DNA of 64,000 nucleotides, from the NCBI RefSeq assembly GCF_000002415.2, contig NC_009914.1:1240001-1304000 (forward strand). The letters run 5' to 3'. The notes below the pieces were generated by a model. It saw only the letters and a program-made list of their open reading frames with translations, searched no databases and was not told the DNA's origin. Within the stretch, counting starts at the first letter, position 1; each line of letters starts with the position of its first letter. Below, in pieces: positions 31,501-41,400 of this stretch. Source of the DNA: Plasmodium vivax. Taxonomy: Eukaryota; Apicomplexa; Aconoidasida; Haemosporida; Plasmodiidae. The position numbers were made by a program, and so were the translations under genes.

Positions 31501-34500
31501 CGGCAGGGCAGCGCAAGTAGCGCCGCAAATAGTGCCGCAAATAATGTAGGAAGTTTCTTTTCAAGCAAAGGGGCTGCCCATAACTGGAGGCAAAACGGCG
31601 CCAGTGTTGGACACGCCGAACAGGTCGGCAGGGGAGGCCCCTATGCGCAGAATGGCAAACAGGTGCCAAGCAGAAATGTGAAAAATTGCACCCCTTTTGA
31701 GTGTATGCCGTACGTGGAGGGGAGGCCAAATGGGAGCAGAAACGACAAAACGAGTAGCAGCGTCTACATGAGTAGTAGCGTCTACAGGGGTAGCAACGTC
31801 TACACGAGTGGCAACGTCTACATGAGTGGCAACGTCTGCGCCCCGGTGGAGAGATTAAATGAAAAGGTGAGAAGACTACAGAGCTATTCAGCGAAGACGA
31901 AGGCGCCTGTGTGTCTCTCAAAGAGCCAAGGGCATGGGGCAGTACAGCCAAGCATGCTCGACGGGGACAACGCCGGGGTGATGAAACGGGCAAAGAGTTT
32001 AAACCCGGCGAGGTCTTCTTCTGGCCACCCCGGCGAGTTGGCCATATACCAAGAGTGCTACGTGCAAGGTGGGGGAGCACAAGGAGGAGCACAAGGAGAA
32101 GCAGAAGGATCAGCACATGGGGGTGTAAATCGAAACGGATGGGACAGCAACCTGGGAGGAGGCCATACCTATACGCACAACGGGAGGGTAGACGATGCAC
32201 ACCCGCGTGACGCCAGCAGCAGTGCTGGTATCTTCCCCTCCGATAACAACATTTTATCGCATGATGGGAAGGAACCCCCCTTGATTAGCCACCATAGCAG
32301 TGTTAGCCGTGGTGGTAATGCACCCCGGGGTAGCTGCCAATTAAGGGAAAACAAACAAACCTTTTTTAGAAGCAGCTCGTCGAATGATACCATTCGTGAG
32401 AATTACCCGATTGAAGTCCCCCCGTTTGAGGGAAAGGAGAAGAATGACCATCCACCAGCTAGCCATTTACATAACGATGACGAAATTGAGGTTTATGCGG
32501 TTAGTCTGGAGCAAGACGGAGAAAATAGTGTGTATGAGGTGGAGCATGCAAATGGAGTTATCAATTTAGAAAAGGACCCCTATGCGAATTTCAAAAATGA
32601 GGAGACTCACCAAAGGAAAGACAAAAGCGGTCATCAGAGTAGCACTGAAAAGATGGTGAGTTGTGATGGGGAGTGGGACACCCCATCGGCTTATTTCACC
32701 CATGAAGGGGAAGAACCCTTATGGACGGCCCACAACCCTAAAGAGGAGAATAACCCCTTTGAGGATGAATACAACTGTGAGAATGGCATTAGCAGCTCGG
32801 GTTTGATTGCGCAGAAGAGACCAGACAGGGGTAGCCACCACCCCACTTGCACCGTCGTGCGGCACAATTTTAGGAGAGAAGAGGAGAGGAGAAGTCGAGA
32901 GAGTTTATCCCCCCCAGTGGAGGATTATCTGCACAGTTATGCCAACTACAGGGGGGAGAAGAAAATAACTAACGGTAAGGTGAAGGACACCAAATGGACC
33001 CACTCCAGTGATGAAAAAAAAAAAAATGAAAGCGCTTCGTATGTCCGTGCCAAATGTGATGGGGCACCTAAAAAGGAAGAAGCACCCCATAAGGAAGGTT
33101 ACAATGCCAAGGGGGGGGAGGTTATCAAATTGAAAAAATTGACAAATAAGGAAACTTCGCTGAAGGGGAAGGTGAGCCCTAATTCGAGCAAGAGTAAAAT
33201 GTGGCCAAGTGATAAGAGCACGTGCGACGAAAGGAAGAAAAAAAAAGGAGCCGTGAAGAAGGCCAGCAGTGCGCTAGCTACACGTTTGAAACGGAAAAAA
33301 AAGGATCCCCCAAGTGGAGCGGCAAATGGAAGTGAAGCAATCAAACAAGCCATTCCAATGAGGAAGGCACCGCCAAGTGCCTCCCCCTCAAAGAGGAACA
33401 AACGTAAACCCACGTCCAAAAGCACAAGCAACCGCCACGGAAGTGAAACTGCAAAACGTTTTAACATAGTAAACACTGTGGAGGAATCCGTGCAGGTTAA
33501 TTACAACATCGGCGAAAATAAAATTAACTTCAAAAAGGAAAGCATCGTAAGTTCCAGCAACGCGGTATGCATCGTGAGCAAGTTAGAGGATGACGCGATG
33601 AGCATGAGGACGGGGAAAAGGGTCGCACGCATCAAAAGTAAAAGTAAAAATGAGTGTAAAAATGAGTGTAAAAATGAGAGTAAAAATAAAAATGAAGATC
33701 CCAGAGGGGGGGAAGCCTACTCCAGTACGTCCATCCAACGGGAAGACTGTAACTTTGTGGGGTCCCTTTCGGGTAGGTCCGCTCCTCTGTGGCCGGACTG
33801 CAACTTCGTGGGGTCCTTTTCCAGCATGTCCATCAAAAGGGAAAACTGTAGCATTGAAAAGAGTTTCCGTTGCGCATACTTGGGTGAGCCCCCCTCCGAT
33901 GGAAATGGAGCCCCGCGGGTTGGGAGCTTCTCCAGAAAGGCAGCTAGCGCAAGGGACGGTGTAAAGAAGGTGAAAAAAATAAAAAAAAAAGGAAAAAGTG
34001 CGGAGGAGAAGCAAGAAAAGAAGGCTACTGCAATTTTGTCTACCCGCGTGCAGCTTAAAAAAAACCAAAGTGCAGAAAAGGAAAAAAAAAAAAAAAGAAA
34101 AAACGCATGTACGAAGGGGAGAAGCGAATTAGCCGTCGAGTTAGCCAGCACGGGGGAGGACAATTCAAGCGTGAGGAGGGAACCCCTCTGGGGCCCAAAA
34201 AGGGACACGGAAAGGGAAAAGGGGAGGGAGAAGGGGAGCCCAATTAACGCCCTCATCAAGAGCAGCCGAATGGTGCTGCAGATGGATGGTGCAAACGGCA
34301 ACTCCACGTCGAAGGAAAAACGGTATGATGAAAAGGGGGATTCGCTAAACAGCGAAGGGGATAAGCACATCTCAGGCAATACGCACATAGCGCAAACGCC
34401 GCCAAAAGACGCCTTCTACGAACAGGTTAAACAAATGAATCATATCCTAAGCAACAAAAACAACAGCCATTTTTTAAATCAAATAGAATTAAGCCACCTA

Positions 34501-35142
34501 ATAGCGATTGAAAAGACATTTATAAACACCAATGTGTATATTAACAAACAGGTTATTACGTCTAGCACTAGGGGCACAAAGGGGGGGAAGACCAAAAGGG
34601 GAAGTAGTCCGCAGGATGGCATTCTTTATGATGACAATTTCAGCATCGTCTACTTAGAACAAGATATGATATACTTGAAGAAAATTTTTTTAAAAAAAAT
34701 TTTGGCCATATTATTAAGCAACGCGTCCTCATTTAGAGAAATCAAAATAACCATTCTGTTGTTGTATTTTTTTGTTTCCCTTGAGGAAGACAGGGTTATA
34801 TCTCCCAGCGTGTACCCCCTCAGTTTAATTAATTCTTTAATACAAAAGTTTAATTTGAAAGTGCGCAAGAAGTTAAAAGGGGGAGGTGAAGTTGAAGGTG
34901 CCTCGCTTAACACTTTCTCCCCCGCGCAGAACGACGCAGCGAAAAAGGGGCCCTTCGACTGCCTCTTCATTTGCGACGGGAAGAACTACCTATGCGTGAA
35001 TGACAACTCGCTGCCCGGCAAAACGTACAGAACCAAAATTAGGCTGAACAACCTCATCGGCTATTATCACTACATCAACTTAAACAGGTTGACGTATTAC
35101 TTGGACCGGGCCAGCTGTGCTTGCGGCGGGGCGGCAAAATAG
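28510..35142 (+). CDS. Conserved Plasmodium-type protein, 2210 residues, unknown function
   Basis: I do not recognise a domain. One uninterrupted frame of 2210 residues starts with MLKRAVDENTG. It has no signal peptide and no clear membrane segment. It is basic and strongly low-complexity for about the first 1970 residues, rich in Lys, Ser, Asn, Gly and Glu, with short poly-Lys runs. Internal repeats include a Pro/Met/Ala block (SPMLAPMVTPMATPVL-like, about 937-972), a VYMSSS/VYTSGN block (about 1082-1113), KNEC/KNES units (about 1714) and a duplicated CNFVGS motif (about 1740-1775). Only the last 240 residues look folded: a helical region with hydrophobic segments (IFLKKILAILLSN; IKITILLLYFFVS) and a C-terminal beta-rich part. 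A nuclear or cytoplasmic scaffold is possible, but no function can be assigned. The frame is intact across more than 6 kb with biased composition, which argues for real coding. Confidence 0.85.
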   Translation: MLKRAVDENTGVSKHPPQKARSKSVSIFSFFKKKKKKKSNSNDSVISTSNDSFQLTPGEGNKKERTGKGGREKQNTMDEESATESRKANCKDNAANTAHSEYTQNYNECEGVKNSHLKKKRESFFQKINILQKFKNYKKKNATGTFHTGHNASSASANDEDREGETSSFNKKGSRGHVDYTKMYTNLKKNKSYSIKDELNSLKNKAQMLRNNIHFNGKRKTDKGRLILKGVNCSSEIIRNADERDSSSCEANSLLTNFKMKSNKLKFDEEDSVEKMGNPGREQKEEREYIFDRSSDIEVWDEVKSVRGNNADEPEGLNSNSNVIDFNEYAYEEKREDEAYLAESSGVESVTTGGRGAPNVGAGGESGESGIRSKRDERDGCRGGEPKRTSEFSFAGSKVELVRNVQSNINDNVRAISKYALYGNNMGGTEATTTQEGEKLTSKEVITTSQYDEHRTNEDVHKGCSTSKGHHDDHHPQGKDSLECIPIDRGENQAQKEIIIKLMYNNNGIYFNQDENGTGGVPSRRASTAKVPSHDKVNSYPYESKSVNVSRSGSTILHPIRQQGTYEKVTNQTKGNNKYVNARNEDAHRKFSSPKDSRGHYWGAKSQGNAPRGDTHCLGNPQEKRSSGNAKGENKKKKNLNDTTEEAIEGGKKDNIINKYLIDPLYNLFVQPKDEADDPHLQNNNIKFLPSQGGRNYTNELQKTYRALYDIYDGSYAGCGVQYRAHPNEGGRMNMAHHSFSRNVDGNTGVSSSAQSRGIPLNNQIDGSRIYMCPLSRSKSMNKENAPPFEHIQKEASNLSVKATHQGYLNKASLHDTQFNAFHSKEKRREPTFRGRGSGNLLNMNGIANCYNGPIKNMCSLMDYNFMRGGYYPRQECLASKLKGRSYTFCKENQGGSGGTPVGAQQSGVMKKSCTFHGYQQGAHKDGQPRGYRGVTPVAIPMVSPALSPMLAPMVTPMATPVLAPMLAAVAPPKAHALHNCRTYCPDVGGKSHPRANRQGSASSAANSAANNVGSFFSSKGAAHNWRQNGASVGHAEQVGRGGPYAQNGKQVPSRNVKNCTPFECMPYVEGRPNGSRNDKTSSSVYMSSSVYRGSNVYTSGNVYMSGNVCAPVERLNEKVRRLQSYSAKTKAPVCLSKSQGHGAVQPSMLDGDNAGVMKRAKSLNPARSSSGHPGELAIYQECYVQGGGAQGGAQGEAEGSAHGGVNRNGWDSNLGGGHTYTHNGRVDDAHPRDASSSAGIFPSDNNILSHDGKEPPLISHHSSVSRGGNAPRGSCQLRENKQTFFRSSSSNDTIRENYPIEVPPFEGKEKNDHPPASHLHNDDEIEVYAVSLEQDGENSVYEVEHANGVINLEKDPYANFKNEETHQRKDKSGHQSSTEKMVSCDGEWDTPSAYFTHEGEEPLWTAHNPKEENNPFEDEYNCENGISSSGLIAQKRPDRGSHHPTCTVVRHNFRREEERRSRESLSPPVEDYLHSYANYRGEKKITNGKVKDTKWTHSSDEKKKNESASYVRAKCDGAPKKEEAPHKEGYNAKGGEVIKLKKLTNKETSLKGKVSPNSSKSKMWPSDKSTCDERKKKKGAVKKASSALATRLKRKKKDPPSGAANGSEAIKQAIPMRKAPPSASPSKRNKRKPTSKSTSNRHGSETAKRFNIVNTVEESVQVNYNIGENKINFKKESIVSSSNAVCIVSKLEDDAMSMRTGKRVARIKSKSKNECKNECKNESKNKNEDPRGGEAYSSTSIQREDCNFVGSLSGRSAPLWPDCNFVGSFSSMSIKRENCSIEKSFRCAYLGEPPSDGNGAPRVGSFSRKAASARDGVKKVKKIKKKGKSAEEKQEKKATAILSTRVQLKKNQSAEKEKKKKRKNACTKGRSELAVELASTGEDNSSVRREPLWGPKRDTEREKGREKGSPINALIKSSRMVLQMDGANGNSTSKEKRYDEKGDSLNSEGDKHISGNTHIAQTPPKDAFYEQVKQMNHILSNKNNSHFLNQIELSHLIAIEKTFINTNVYINKQVITSSTRGTKGGKTKRGSSPQDGILYDDNFSIVYLEQDMIYLKKIFLKKILAILLSNASSFREIKITILLLYFFVSLEEDRVISPSVYPLSLINSLIQKFNLKVRKKLKGGGEVEGASLNTFSPAQNDAAKKGPFDCLFICDGKNYLCVNDNSLPGKTYRTKIRLNNLIGYYHYINLNRLTYYLDRASCACGGAAK

Positions 35143-35503
35143 GGAGCCCCTCCAGCTCGGTTTGATGCGCCACCACCAGTATGCTTCGTTTTCGCAAGCT
35201 CCTGCACATGTAGCGCACCATTGGACGTGTACGGGAAAAAAAACAAACTGATGTGCCACCGGTGGGCACTGAGTGGACACATTGGGCAGATGGATGAAGG
35301 GGGGAGAAGTTTCCAAAGAAGCGGGGTCTAATTCGATCGATTCATTTTTTTTTTAATTTGCGTATTTATAGCGGGGACGCACTGTTAAGGGGTGGGTTCC
35401 CTCGTGTGGCTTTCCACCATTGGGAGTGTCCTCCCCGTCGTGCCTTCCTCATCGTTTCTCCGCCTACTGGCTGCGCCAGAAGCTAGCGTGGACGCGCCGC
35501 CCC
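35143..35503. other. Short intergenic gap between convergent genes
   Basis: 361 bp hold the 3' ends of the 2210-residue gene (+) and the six-exon gene (-). A short T run lies at 35347-35355. Nothing else is seen. Confidence 0.6.
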
Positions 35504-36810
35504 TCACGTCTTCCTGCTTCGGAACACCCCCTTCTTCATTCCCCACGAGTTATGCTCCCCCTTCTTAACTCGCTGCATGCCGTACGTTTTGTTTAAATTG
35601 TACTTTAGCATTAAGCCAAACTTGGTGTCTAGGTAGTTCGTCTGCAAAGGGGGGGAAAGGAGAGGTGGGAGGGTTATTTATTTTGTGTAGTTGCCTCTTC
35701 AAAAGGGAGTGCACCCAGTGTAGAACTGCACCAGGCATGTGAACACGGGGGCATGCACGTAAGTTTGGATCGAAGCGTAAAAAAAGAAAATTATAATAAT
35801 AATAGCAATAATAATAATGATGATAATAATGGTGATAATAAAAAGGCCAAACCTTGTCCAATTTTTCTTCCATTTTTTTAAATCCCTCCTTAATCTTATC
35901 CATGCTGGCTTGCTGCGGGGGGGAGAAAACGTTGGCACGTTCTACTTGGCGCACACACGTTAGCCATAAAAGAACGCGCCCATCGCATGAATCGCATTTC
36001 TTGCGCCATAGCCTATTACCCACTGACGTGCACTTTATATGTGTTTCCCCTTTTTTGTGATTACCAATATTTTGAAGTCCAGATAATTTAGGAACATCAG
36101 TGGCCTCTTGGCAAAGTCGCACACGCAGAGGACCGTCTCTGAGGGGATCTTTTCATTATTGGGGTTTAGCTACAAGGGGGGGAATGAAACATGGGGTAAA
36201 ACTACAAATGTGGGGAATCACCAGACAAACATAACGGTGGTCCCAATACCCCCCCACAATCAGCAAAACGGTATCATAATCATTAGCAAAAAATGGTGGG
36301 CAAATTAACCAGTGGCTTGACCGTGTTGGACACTTCGCTGTCAAAGTTGGGGTCCCTCTTAAATGCGTTGAAGATGAAAAATTGTTTTCCATACGGTTCA
36401 ATCTGCGGGTCCAGCCAAAAGAAAAAAAAAAAAATATATATATATAAAGTTGCCAGAAAAACGAAGAGGTTGGAGATACTTCAAATGGGGCTATTTTCTC
36501 CTACCGGGTGTATCGCCGAGGCTTCCTGAGGGGGCCAGTTGAATCTCCTCATTCGGTTGTAAATCAGCTCTAGAAAAGGGTGAGGGAGAAGAGGAAGATA
36601 AATGTGTACAATACATATATATGCGCACATTTATATGCCCACCAGGAGAGGGCGATTTATGCCCCCTACATGGCAACCCACAAAAGGGTTTTCTTTTCCC
36701 CATTTTAAGAAAATTCCCAAAGTGCTTCACAAAATTTTGTTCTCACTTTTATGCGCGTTCAAACGAAAGGCGTTGTGTCTGACCCCCGTTGCATTTTTGA
36801 TAGACGACAT
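35504..36810 (-). CDS. Small conserved-looking protein of 174 residues, six exons, unknown function
   Basis: Assembled by hand from six short exons on the minus strand: 36747-36810, 36505-36569, 36310-36402, 36065-36169, 35853-35912 and 35504-35641. The total is 525 nt, 175 codons including TGA. Every intron starts GT and ends AG after a pyrimidine-rich stretch (177, 102, 140, 152, 211 bp). Intron 1 is phase 1 and the other four are phase 0. The frame stays open across all joins. The protein begins MSSIKNATGVRHNAFRL, carries RRFNWPPQEASAIHP (about 29-43) and YGKQFFIFNAFKRDP (about 47-61), then VLCVCDFAKRPLMFLNYLDF and a short charged helix. It ends in a basic tail of about 45 residues (YGMQRVKKGEHNSWG...). 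Composition is normal, without the low-complexity inserts of its neighbours. No signal peptide or membrane segment is seen. Small basic proteins of this shape are often organellar or ribonucleoprotein subunits, but that is a guess. Confidence 0.82.
35787..35842. repeat. ATT/ATC trinucleotide microsatellite inside intron 5 of the six-exon gene
   Basis: An imperfect run of AAT/GAT triplets on the plus strand, lying wholly inside an intron of the minus-strand gene. Confidence 0.85.
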
Positions 36811-38498
36811 TTTGCTCCTATTCAATGTGCGATTATTTTTTTTTTATTTGAAGGGGCCCCTCTAAAAAAGCGGTGGCTCATTTTTGGTGCGCCTTCGGAC
36901 AAACACGAAATGGTATTGCCTCTTCCCCGTAGCAAGCACGGATGTGTGGAACACGTGGGGTAAGTTATTCCTGTGCTGATTAGCTCTGACGCTGGCCCAT
37001 ACGTGTATTAAGACAGCGGGGCTGAGAAGACTCACTTAATGGCCCGCCTAGCCATGAAAACGGATTCGTGCAATTAACATCTCAGGGGTGATACACACAC
37101 ATGAGGTTAGCAAAACGAAAAAAAAAAAAAAAAAAATGCACGTAAAAAGAGGAAGCAAAAAAATGCGTCGTCGTATCACTGCAATTATGCCGCATCAGCC
37201 GCATTCGACTTGTACACGTTACGTCGGCACGACGGAGAAGTCTTTTAATTTACATATATGTTAGTCGTTTGTGACTTTGGAAGGCAGAGTGATAAAAAAA
37301 AAAAAAAAAAAGAGGAAGTTGCTCGTTTCTTTGGGGACAAATTTACAAAGCAGCATGGGCACTATCTTGGAGCATTCTTCAAATGTCCCCACACCATTTC
37401 ATTTTTGCGCCAATTCGTTAAATTGGATGAAAAGTGTGGAGCTAAGAAATTGACAAATACGTTTGCTCCTCCGCTGACTCGCACATGGCATTTTATTTTG
37501 CCACCTTTACGTTTGATTATGCATCCTATGTGCGCGAGCAGTTTTTCATTTTCTGGGTTCCCAAGCATGGCCGTGCGCGCACTATCATGTGGGAAGCGAT
37601 CGTGAGAGTTGTGTCGGCGCGTCGCAGTAATCATTGTTCTTTTGTTTTACTTTATTATATTTATTTTGTTCATTTTGACGTGCCTGCGTTTGTGCCTTCT
37701 TAGCGCATCTTAAGCCCGCCCTTACCGTTGTAAAGGGCCCTTCATGACTTTCGAAGCTGCAGAGAAGATACCTGTGGCATGTTAAGAAGTGCGTATGTAA
37801 GCTTATGCTTATGCGGAGGAGAACTTGCCATGCGCCTTCATGCACACCAACTGATCGCAGTGGGGACCCCCCAGAGATGATGCTTTTCATCCCACAGAGG
37901 AAGGCGAAGTAGCAGCAATTTCGGCCAGTAAATGGTGGCGCCCCCTTAAATCGCTTCATTTTAGCAGGCATGGTGAAAATAAAGGAACGTAGCAAATTTG
38001 TTTGCTTCCGCGTAACGATCGCCCGGCCGTGGGTATTCATGTTTCCTATGCTGTAGCGTAGTATGCCACCTGTGGTTCTGCATGTGCCTGTGTGTGCCTG
38101 TAAACTTCTCCCCCTTTCCGTATTGTGAATCCCCTGTGGTGGCTTGCCGTGCTTAATTGCCTTCCCGTGGAGCATTTTGCTTCGCTCCAATGCGCAGCTG
38201 AGGGGGCCGCCACCACAGATCACCTCACATATCACCGCACATTCACATAACGGATAATCTGATGCGCCACTTGTCACACATGGCCCATCGATTGAACGCC
38301 AACTTTGTGAAAAAGGAGACGCGGCCGAGCGTACGCCCCCTTGAGAAACACAGCACGTCAGGGGGGAAACTCTCATGCGGTGCAAATAAGAAGTGAGCAG
38401 ATGCACAGGTATACGCACACGTGCATACGTACACACCCACGTGCGCACCCTAACCAACATGAGAGGAAGCAACCGGAGAAGAGCGAGCGAAGCAAAAC
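36811..38498. other. Divergent intergenic region between the six-exon gene and the hydrolase gene
   Basis: No gene is supported. Poly(A) tracts lie at 37119-37136 and 37293-37310. Both promoters are expected here, as the flanking start codons point outward. Confidence 0.6.
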
Positions 38499-41400
38499 AT
38501 GTATGAGAGATTTTGGGAGAAAATAAGCTTCGCTTCAGTTAATTTACTATCGAAGCTAAACTTTGGAGACAGAGACAGAGGCAGGGGCAGGGGCAGCAAA
38601 AAGGAACGAGCAAAGCTAAGGGGCATAAAAAAGGGCAAGAAAAATGCCACGACACTCCCGTTGCTATTAAGAATAGAAGATCACCCAAAGAGGAAAAAAA
38701 AAAAAACATTTCGGGAAAGCTTCAAAAAGGAACAGCCATTTTGGTATTTGCTCCGGAAAAATAAGTACTCCCAAGTGAAGCCTCTTTTCAATGACATTGT
38801 TAAGACGTATACTGAGAGGCAACTTCTGAGCGACTTATCTTTGAATTTTTTGTGCTGGCTAGCTAGTAGGGAAAAGTGCGCCAACAGTTTGAGTGCCCGC
38901 GATGTCCACACGCTGCTGCTCATTCTGAGTCGGGAGTTTTTGGCCAGGCGCGATGGGGAGGCGGCGGCGATGAGTGGTGGTGCGCATGGCGATGTGAAAG
39001 TTGGTGTGCATAACGATGTGAAGGACGTCGCTGACGACGGGGGGGACCCCCCCCTGGAGAACGACCGAGACGCGAAAATCCTAAAAACGAGCTGCTACTT
39101 ACTGCGACAGCTATATTTGAACGGGGAGGGGAGCGACGTGGTGGACGACTCCTTTGCGATTCTCTTTTTAACAAAACTGAATTACGTAGTGGAGAAAAAA
39201 AACAACCTCGGGCAGAAAGACCTCAGGCATAATTACAGCTTCTACTTCTACGTCCTCCTCCTCTACTATTACCTCTATGTGTATAACAACACGAAGAGTG
39301 TTGTGTTGTTCCCCGGAGGAAGAATTTTTAAATTCTCTTTCGGGGGAACCAATGAGATGGCACTGGTTCATAGGAGGTATGATTCGGTGAAGGACAGCTG
39401 CATGCACAATATGAAGAGGTATGGATCTTATAGTGAGACCCACAACTGTGTTGACAAAGAGGAGGGTAAAAAAACGAAGGATTATTTCAACAAAAGGAAG
39501 TATTCTCATTTTTTGAAGAATAACTATTCCATCAATTTTGATTGTCTAAAGGAGCATATCCATTTGTTCTTCAAATTTAATGATATGTCTAATGTACATT
39601 TTGTCACCCACATGGAAAGACTGAAAGTTTTGCAATTGACTTCTCATGAGTGTATTAGGAGAGGGAAGTCCCACTGGATGAGCGAACCTGTCAGCAATTA
39701 TTTGATGCTATGTCTGCGGCTTCTTTCTAAACTGAATAGTAAACGGGAGGGAGGTAATTACCCCCAAGCGAAGTGCAGTAATGGTGTACCAAGCAGCAGT
39801 AGCGAAAATGCGAGGGGCGGAAAAAAAAACAACGCGAATTTTTTCACAGCAGAAAAGGAAAAAAATAAACGAAGAAAAGTCCCGACCAATTTGTTATTAA
39901 CAAATATTAGCAACGAAAGGAAGAGACAAAAAAATAAGATAGTGTTAACCGAACTGTTGTACCAAGCTATTGACTATGTGACGTTAAATGGGGAGACGCC
40001 TCCGTGCAGCAGCAAAGGGAACAACAGCATCATCGAAAATGGGCTGAGCGAAATAGTTAATTGCCTTGAGAAAAAATTTAAACTCAAGTACGTAGGAAGC
40101 GCAAAGGACGTGGAGCACCTCTCACAGAGTGAAAGCAAAAAAAAATCCAAAAATGAAAAAAATGCGGACGGTGAGGAGAACATCCTCTTTAACATCATCA
40201 ACATAGACAGCAAATTAAAAAATAAAAATAAAGGCAACTTAAATGTAGAAACTTTGCTGAAGAAGATAAATGACCTGCTCAGCATCGGGAGGGACCCCTC
40301 CGCATACGTCCACTCGGGGCTCCACATTATCATCAGGAATATGTGCCTCAACAGACTCAACTCGCTAAACATAGATTTGCTCTTCCTCGTAAATTTGTAC
40401 TCGAACAATAATTTTAAAAATAAGTTTTTTCATTACGATTGGAAGTTGGCCACCACGCCGTGGGGTAGCGAAAATGGCGGCGGGGGTGCCGCCCAAGAGA
40501 CGCACATAGAGGCACCGAATGAAGCGGAAACGGGTGGGCAGGACGCGGCGAAAGAGGGTGAGAAGTCAGATATCCTTCCATCGGTGGGCCTTCCATCGGT
40601 GAGCCTTCCATCAGTGAGTCTTCCAACAGTCAGCCTTCCATCTCTCCACCTCCCAACTTTGAACCTCCCAACCCTGAACCTCTCCTCCCTGAACCTCTCC
40701 GCCCTGTACACCCCGCTGACCAACAAAGCGGAGGACGACTCCTTCAACCCAGAAGCGAAAAAAAAATCGCAGGGCGTGGCAAAAAGGAAGAATAAACGTA
40801 TCCACAACGAGCTCTCACTATGCTTAAAAATCATTGCAAACAGTTTCGCCTCCAAAGACCTTTGCTTCAATTCCTTTTCACTGCTATATTTCATGTATAA
40901 AAATATCCTAGACAATGTGATGAGGATATCTTTTAATTTTACCTACTTTATCAGTGCCGAGTTTTTTTTTTTCAACGACAATATGAATTTCCTCTCGCTT
41001 GTAAATTTGAAAAGGGAGCTGATGCCAAGTTCGGTGTACTTTGACAGCATAAGAGCCTTTACCAACATCAAAACGCACTATAAGTACTTCCTTGGGTTGG
41101 CCAGAGAGGGGGTGCAGAAGGAAGAGGTCAAGAGGTGGAGGCAGCATCCGATTCTTCTGTCCAGTTTGAGGGGTGATCTGCAAAGCGGTGGTGACGTAAG
41201 AAGCGGTGGTGACTTGCGAAGCGGTAGGGATCTACAAAGCGGTAGAGATCTACAAAGCGGTGGAGAGGAAACCCCCCAACCGTGGCGCACCCCCTTCGAT
41301 TTATTTTTGGACCGCGTGGACAATCTGCTGAAGGATGCCACGGTTGGTCAGAAGCTAAATTCGAAGGAGCTCCTATGTGAGTGCCCGACTCACCAAACTT

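Noticed and set aside
31403..32200. Minus-strand frame of 265 codons, Arg/Cys/Tyr-rich, inside the 2210-residue gene
   Set aside because: It lies wholly within the longer plus-strand frame, has shadow composition (RRCHSCRRCYSC from the plus-strand repeat) and no start context or domain.
33583..34388. Minus-strand frames rich in Phe/Ser/Leu
   Set aside because: They are reverse complements of Lys-rich coding sequence; poly-Lys on the plus strand gives poly-Phe on the minus strand.
35565..36122. A single 185-codon minus-strand gene
   Set aside because: The frame runs through introns (poly-Tyr/His from a microsatellite). Splice sites inside it define exons 4 to 6 of the six-exon gene in better frames.
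37585..38472. A 295-codon minus-strand frame in the divergent gap
   Set aside because: Composition looks random (Cys/Arg/Ser/His mix), there is no domain, and it overlaps the presumed promoters. It is kept as non-coding.
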